DNA from: Liriodendron chinense
Taxonomy: Eukaryota; Streptophyta; Magnoliopsida; Magnoliales; Magnoliaceae
Assembly (NCBI GenBank): GCA_003013855.2
Contig: ML058484.1
Coordinates: 8,233,344-8,297,343 of the forward strand
DNA: 64,000 nt
Reading direction: 5' to 3'
Position 1 is the stretch's first letter; each line of letters starts with the position of its first letter. A program made the position numbers and the translations under genes. Shown here one piece after another: positions 59,001 through 64,000 of this stretch. The notes beneath the pieces are model-generated. The model made no database searches. It saw nothing but the letters and a program-made list of their open reading frames with translations, and was not told the DNA's origin.

Positions 59001-62000
59001 TGAGACCTTTGTCCACTGAGCGTGGTTAATGTTTTGAGCTTGAAAACTTGGTGGTGCTCGTATGCTACCTGGTTTCTAAATTTTGTTGGGATCCATTGTA
59101 TTAACAACATCGTTTCACACAAGAAAGCAGTGTTGATTCTGAATTCACTCTTGAAATCATGGATTTTCTTTTTCTGCGTCATACCTTTATCCGCACTGCA
59201 CCCCTCACAAACTGTAATGCCAACTCGTTCACAGTGTTTTTGATGCGGACATCAGGCCCTTTAGGGTTTATCAGCGTAGGAGGCGAGTGACACCTATATC
59301 TTTAGGGCTCGATGATGACGGGCCTGGGTCGTTCGTGACGACTTGAGGAGCATTGAAGACCTTACACATGTAGTCCGAGACATTTGAAAAGACCCCACCT
59401 TGGGAAGACATGTGTAAGTTGCTTTGAAGAGATGATCAGACCGTTGGATCGTGATGATGATGTGATCGGACCATTGGTTCATCGTGGCCCACTTTCATCA
59501 CACCATCATTGGAGTGCATTGGACATCCTAGATTTGAGTTTATTTTATGCATTTTTTACTTATTTGAGTTTCGGGTTAGTGTGGGTACGTTTTTTTCATG
59601 CAAATGTCTTTTTTTTTAAATTTTGTTAGTAGGGGTATTTTGGTAATTATGCTAATTCCGAATTTTATAAGGGTGTTGCCCTAAACCTTTTTGATTAGTT
59701 GTTGATTTATAAAAAAGAGCAAACCTTTGGTTGCCTCCTTCCTCTTTCCCTCTCTCATGGTACTTCTTCTTCTTCCTTGATCTCCTTCTTCTCTATTCTT
59801 CTTGTGCCCCTCCAACTTCTTCCAGGTATTTCATCTTCTATTATTATCCTTCTAAACTTCTGTTTTGTTTATTCCCCACGATCTAAACCTTGAGAATCGA
59901 TCTAAACCCTAAACCCCCAAATTCTCAAATCCCTAATCCGAGAAACTTTCTGATTCTTCGGACTAGTGATCATCATTGATCGATTGGGTATGACCATGCA
60001 AGATTGGGAGGTTCCATCCCTCGCCGGATCCAACCTATACGCTACTTGAATCCCATACTCCATGGTTGTGATGATGGCCCGTCCCATTGCATGTTTCCTT
60101 TATGATTTTCTTAGTTTATGATGATTGATGCTAGATTTCATTATTATTATTGCTTTTATTTCCGCTGAATAATTGTGTTCATGAGCATGCATCATATTTA
60201 GGGCTGTCCTGCATCAGTTTTATGTTTTGAATATATGAGAGCACGCCAAATTTGTTGAAGTTGTCATTTGTGAGAAAAAACTGTTCTGTTGATGCATGCA
60301 ACTGTTCCGCTGATGCATGCTGAAGTTGATACTGCTCCTGTTTATTCACGAACCCAATGTTTTCTGCTGGACTTGTTACCTTATCTTTCATTTTCTTGAT
60401 CTCTATTGTGCCTGTTGGCCCTTTCATGCCATAGAGGCCTAATGTGGTTGATGCCCTTGTTGCCTTATTATCTGGTTCAATTTCTATTTATGTGATTAAG
60501 TGAAGTTTTAAGTTGTTCATTCCATATCTTTTTGGTGACACTGCATGTAATCGTGCATTATGGGAGAAAGTTGGTTTATGTTGTTCTGGTTTGCACGCCA
60601 GGTTCGTAAAAGGCCTTTGAACAAGAAGGAGCTATCTCGAAAAGAAGAGGATATTGTAACCGTCTATGAGAACGCATACTTAACTGTTCATGAGCCAAAG
60701 CTAAAGGTTTGATTGTTTACCTGCTGCTTCATAATGCTGTACTGAATTGTTTATATCTCTTCTTTTTATGTTCTCTGATAAATCCTGTTTGTACTTGCAG
60801 TGTTCTACTTAGCATGTCATATCTATAAAGATGTGCACACTTTTTTCTTATGTTCGGAAGTGTAATCAATGCTCAGTCTCAGCCAGTATTCATGACATAT
60901 TTGCATAGACTTGATATGCTTAAATCTATATGTTTAAATGTTGATAATAATATTGCTTTCTGGCCTCAATTGTAGAGATTTTATTCAACAATAGAACTAT
61001 TCCATGCTGTCTTTTCTTCTCCTGTTTCTGGATATCTTCCTAACCAACTTTGCAAGCCCAAGTTAACCTTTCACGTGGGACAGATTCAGCATGCCTTTTC
61101 TCATATTTTCCTATTTGGGTCTCTTGCCTTTCTGGGATATGAATCCCTGAATCTGGACATGGATATCCATCTTGTAGCATCCTTCCATGGAATTGCTATG
61201 TTCCATGGCCAAGGAGCTAGTGCTCAAATCCTTGATTGCTACTCACCCTGCAGTCAAAGATTAGCAAAACCGATTTGCACATGCCTGTCTTTCGAACTTG
61301 GGCAAAATGATTTCAAGGAATGTATTAGTCACTTTTTCCTGAGTCTCCCGACACTCGTGTCGCATGGCATAATCACATGCACAACTCTCCATAGAATTCA
61401 GATAAGGGAATCCCTCTTTCCCACTCATTCTGTTTGTTATATTTGTGTGAAATTGCCAATGGTGGGCCCTAAGTTTGGTAATCACACCTACTACTGGGCC
61501 GCCGCCACTCATGCTAACGTCTCATCTTTCCAATGCTAGCATGTGCTCAGTGGCTGAGTTGTAACGTGATGTGGGTGTAGTAGAGTGTTCATGTTTGTGG
61601 GGTGTGTGCGCGCATTGCAATGAGCGCTCCTGTGGGACACCATATCATTTGATGGATCAGGGTTTTATAAACTTAAGGAGAGAGACTGATTCAATCTTTT
61701 TTCTCTCACATCCTTCCCTTCTCCTTTCTTCCTCTTCTCTTGGCTTGACCATGGATTTCGACAGTAGGAATTGAAGATGTGAGGTTTGGAGGTGAATTTC
61801 TTCCAGTTCCCATTAGGGATGTTGGGAACCTAGGAAGCATAACATGAATGTGGATGTGAGGAATTTGGTCGTTGGGAAAAATCATGAATTGCAGATGAAG
61901 AGTATTAAGTCTGTTTGCATAAGAATCCTGCAAAATTGGGCTATCAGTGTAGCTACTTGCAGCAAGGAATTCGCAGTTTGGAGGGCTATTTATTCAGTGA

Positions 62001-64000
62001 AGTCTTGCTTGGACAGGCAGAGGGAGCAGGATCTGTTATTGGGAATATTGATGGTGGGACAGCATCAGCGTGGCTTCGAAGTGATTCATATGATCTCGGG
62101 CCCAAAAAGGTGAAATTGTGCAAAATATGCTCCAAAGAAGGGCTGGAAAAATTGTTTTGGTCCTATTTTCTGTTTAAATCTTCGTGATAACAAAATCCAG
62201 ATGTTAACGTTGATGATGGATGGAAGTGCTTGAAGAGGTTTGTGTTCTGCAGTTGGCTGAGGGTTGAAGAATATGAGGGCTGGAATCCAAAGGGGGCATT
62301 CATGATGCGATCATTTTATCTTTTACTTGCTGAAGGCAGTAGTTCCTTACCATTAAAAAAAAAAAAAAAGGTAATAGGACTTACTTCCCACTGTAACATC
62401 CATGGATTTTATAATCATCTTGATGAATTGACTTCAGGACGTAGGACTTTCCTGTTATAACAGGTTTTGCTACTAAATCCTCCCTCCCCAAGTCTGAGTT
62501 GACTTGGAATTGGTTGAGCGCTTGACTGAGACATTTGATTTGCTACGAAGTTGTAGTAGTTATGTCTCCCACGTATGGGTTTGGATGTCGAGTATGCGAA
62601 AGGATCAGGTACATCGGATTCTCAAGCCAAATCCTTCAGACATGGGAATGGCAAAGATTGTTTAGTGCTCTTCAGTATCATCATGCTAAAATACTCCATA
62701 ACAATATCAGAAATTGAGTATTGCCTGTCCAGATTGGCTTTGGAGGAGAACGCGACAGTTCCTTAGTGCATTCCTATGTTGTGGGGCAAAGAGAATGGTC
62801 TACCACTGATGAGGATTTTGAAGAATTTTCCCATCTCATGAATCTTTTGCAAGAGGAGAGGGCCAGATGGAAGTGGAACCTAGAGAAATCAGTTCATTGT
62901 ACAATCATATCTTTTTATCCATGTGCCAAGCCTTCTTCTAGGGTGTTGGACCCCAATCATCATATCTGGAAGTATTTGGGTCCTCATGTTTTGGCCTTTG
63001 GATGGTTAGTCAGAAAGGACACGGTTCTCACAATTGTTTGTTTAATAAATATACATGATCATTCCAAATGTGTCATTTGGTGCCTTTGAGATGTGGCTCT
63101 GTGGACCACCTATTTGTGCATTGTTGCTTCTTGCAAAATATGGTCCATTGGTCCTTGATGCAGTGAAACGGTGGAGCAGGAGTCATGTGGCCGATCCCAA
63201 TTGGGTGGGAATGGGATAAGGCTTCTATAATGATGCCGCTTCTTGCAGAAGAATAGTGGCCTGTCTTCAATCTGTTGAAACTTTCTGTGACAAGTTGAGT
63301 GTGGCCAGTGGGGTCTTTTTAAAAGTCAATGGGGCATTTGGTTGCATGTGCTAAATCCTCTAGGTTTATCAATTGTTAGAGTTGCTTTGTATTTGTTTTG
63401 CTTTGATGATCCCTCATCATCAGTCTTGTTGTTCCCTTTCTCTTCTTTTTTTTATAAAATCTTCTGTTACCCTCAGAAGTTGGGAAAAAAGAATATTGAA
63501 GTTGAAAATTTGATCCAATCGATACTATCCACTATATATTTCGAGTAACTAACAATTTCTGTGGCCAAAATTCCAGTAGATAGGGATTTCAAATCTTAAG
63601 GGGGATCCCTTATTTCAGTGTCTTAGTATCCAACTTGGTTACTCCATTTTTTGGAGGATCTAAGTATCGCACCAAGTCAAGATGCAAGTACAAAACTCCT
63701 TCAAAAAAAGTTGCCAGTTAAAAAAACTAGAAATTTTCAGGTGCTCAACCAGTTTTCTTTCAGGTTTCTGATTGATCAAGTTATGGCTATAGGTTGGCTC
63801 GCTTGGCTAATTCAACACGAACATGGTCTAGATTCAGTGATTCACTCCATTATGGTGGATGTTATGGCGGTTTCATTTGAACTTTTGCAATTATGCCTTG
63901 ACAATAACTGATTTCATGATGAATTTACAGGCAAATCAATATGATGGTCATATGGCTATGAAGTTGGTTTGTTCCACTTATTTGAAAACTGATTGGAAGT
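55769..64000 (+). CDS. KIN13A: Kinesin-13A-type motor protein, 5' part only
   Basis: Coding exons visible: join(55769-55957, 56754-56975, 58775-58960, 60602-60706), 702 nt, 234 aa, open at the 3' end. The N-terminus MGGQM, Ala-rich stretch, then DAGDAVMARWLQSAGLQHLA and LPNLLMQ|GYGAQSAEEKQKLF, RNLNFNGES, GAGLLDLHAMDDTELLSE and EPFEPSPFMPP match plant kinesin-13A closely. The last exon, VRKRPLNKKELSRKEEDIVT, is the first strand of the motor domain; the P-loop and switch regions lie beyond the window. Known role: internal-motor kinesin that depolymerises cortical microtubules, linked to Golgi vesicles, trichome shape and xylem pit patterning. A TTG-initiated upstream extension (from 55736) is not the start, since MGGQM is the family start. 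Confidence 0.93.
55996..56046. repeat. C31 then T-run in kinesin-13A intron 1
   Basis: An uninterrupted run of 31 C's (55996-56026), two A's, then about 18 T's, a short distance after the exon donor. Run length may be affected by sequencing error. Confidence 0.9.
56628..56763 (+). repeat. 75-bp tandem duplication across the intron 1 acceptor of kinesin-13A
   Basis: TCTCCTTTTTATTTTCA...AATATAATTGCTAGGGTTATGGAGC occurs twice with period 75, so the acceptor AG lies at both 56677-56678 and 56752-56753. The copies differ at only a few bases. Confidence 0.9.
56754..56975 (+). CDS. KIN13A: Kinesin-13A coding exon 2
   Basis: Residues 64-137. The acceptor is gctag|ggttatgga and the donor gag|gtatga. 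An identical acceptor lies exactly 75 bp upstream in a duplicated segment; it leads to an in-frame TAG. Confidence 0.92.
58775..58960 (+). CDS. KIN13A: Kinesin-13A coding exon 3
   Basis: Residues 138-199, from HVMSEPFEPSPFMPP through a polar, low-complexity stretch to NLAKIKVV, just before the motor domain. The acceptor is cgcag|cat and the donor gtg|gtatgt. Confidence 0.92.
59241..60091 (+). mobile_element. Probable solo LTR in kinesin-13A intron 3
   Basis: It begins TGATGCGGACATCAGGC and ends near CCCATTGCA. It includes a TTATAAGGGTG / TTATAAAAAAGAGC region and a pyrimidine-rich U5-like stretch, and has no coding sequence. The flanks gtttt (left) and gtttc (right) may be a 5-bp target duplication with one change. 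The start is firmer than the end. Confidence 0.5.
60602..60706 (+). CDS. KIN13A: Kinesin-13A coding exon 4 (motor domain start)
   Basis: Residues 200-234: VRKRPLNKKELSRKEEDIVT and LTVHEPKLK. The acceptor is gccag|gtt and the donor aag|gtttga. The next expected segment (VDLTAYVE) is not found before 64000, so the following intron exceeds 3.2 kb. Confidence 0.92.
62721..63160 (+). pseudogene. L1-type LINE relic: reverse-transcriptase C-terminal zinc-binding region
   Basis: One frame gives REWSTTDEDFEEFSHLMNLL, WKWNLEKS, and later IWKYLGPHVLAFGWLVRKD, the usual segment after the reverse transcriptase in plant L1 LINEs. After a frameshift near 63065 another frame gives RCGSVDHLFVHCCF, the CX-HX3HC end of the zinc-binding domain, followed by a stop. 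It is clearly broken and lies in the last visible kinesin-13A intron, same strand as the gene. The LINE may extend upstream to about 61800. Confidence 0.7.
63162..63235 (+). mobile_element. RTE-like LINE 3' end inside the L1 relic
   Basis: AGTGAAACGGTGGAGCAGG, CCGATCCCAATTGGGTGGG and GGGATAAGGCTT match the element end at 23668-23752. It lies within the decayed L1 sequence. Confidence 0.45.

Larger units (their letters stand above)
60707..64000 (+). other. Kinesin-13A intron 4, open-ended
   Basis: Apart from the LINE relics I find no exon. A 154-codon open frame at 61075-61539 lacks an ATG start and recognisable domains. The last 350 bases hold another open stretch (63651-63911) without recognised homology. 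Confidence 0.6.

Noticed and set aside
61075..61539. 154-codon open frame in the last kinesin-13A intron
   Set aside because: It has no ATG at its start and no recognised domain, and it does not match the next expected kinesin exon.

Overview
This is nuclear DNA of a flowering plant. The genes have GT-AG introns, the proteins are plant-specific, and most of the sequence is transposon debris. The very dense set of foldback MITEs carrying GTGGGGCCCACC-type ends suggests a large, repeat-rich genome. From memory I would lean towards a magnoliid or other early-diverging angiosperm, but nothing here proves the taxon. I see no bacterial, CRISPR or organellar gene.

Only two protein-coding genes are well supported, both on the + strand. 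Gene 1 (CDS 19710-26878, six exons, 324 aa) is an SPX-RING E3 ubiquitin ligase of the NLA/BAH1 type, a regulator of phosphate transporter turnover. Gene 2 (CDS from 55769, running off the window) is the 5' part of a kinesin-13A-type microtubule depolymerase: four coding exons (234 aa) reach the first strand of the motor domain, and no later motor exon is present before base 64000. Its 5' leader looks split over three exons.

Layout. 1-1650: LTR-retrotransposon remnants. 1650-9330: scattered repeats, including a hAT-like foldback element, a tRNA-derived SINE and several foldback MITEs. 9335-10640 and 16338-17643: a 1.3-kb direct duplication 7 kb apart. 10850-11480 and 15240-16080: LTR remnants of one family in opposite orientations, the second with a primer-binding site and a broken gag start. 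17642-19125: three MITEs that fill the NLA promoter. 19260-26878: NLA, with a repetitive, ATG-free leader holding copies of a miR827-like target site. 26880-55100: about 28 kb without a convincing gene, mostly MITEs, many nested. 55200-64000: the kinesin-13 gene, with a solo LTR and LINE relics in its introns.

The main points of interest are four. (i) miR827-like sites lie in tandem repeats in the NLA 5'UTR. (ii) A MITE family of about 0.4-0.5 kb is tied here to the Mutator superfamily by 9-bp target-site duplications at several copies (two exact, several 8/9 or 7/9); it carries TCP-type GGGCCCAC motifs at both ends. (iii) There are multi-level nested insertions whose order can be read from their duplications. 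(iv) A 75-bp duplication of the kinesin-13 splice acceptor creates a decoy site leading to an in-frame stop. The two genes have no evident functional link.
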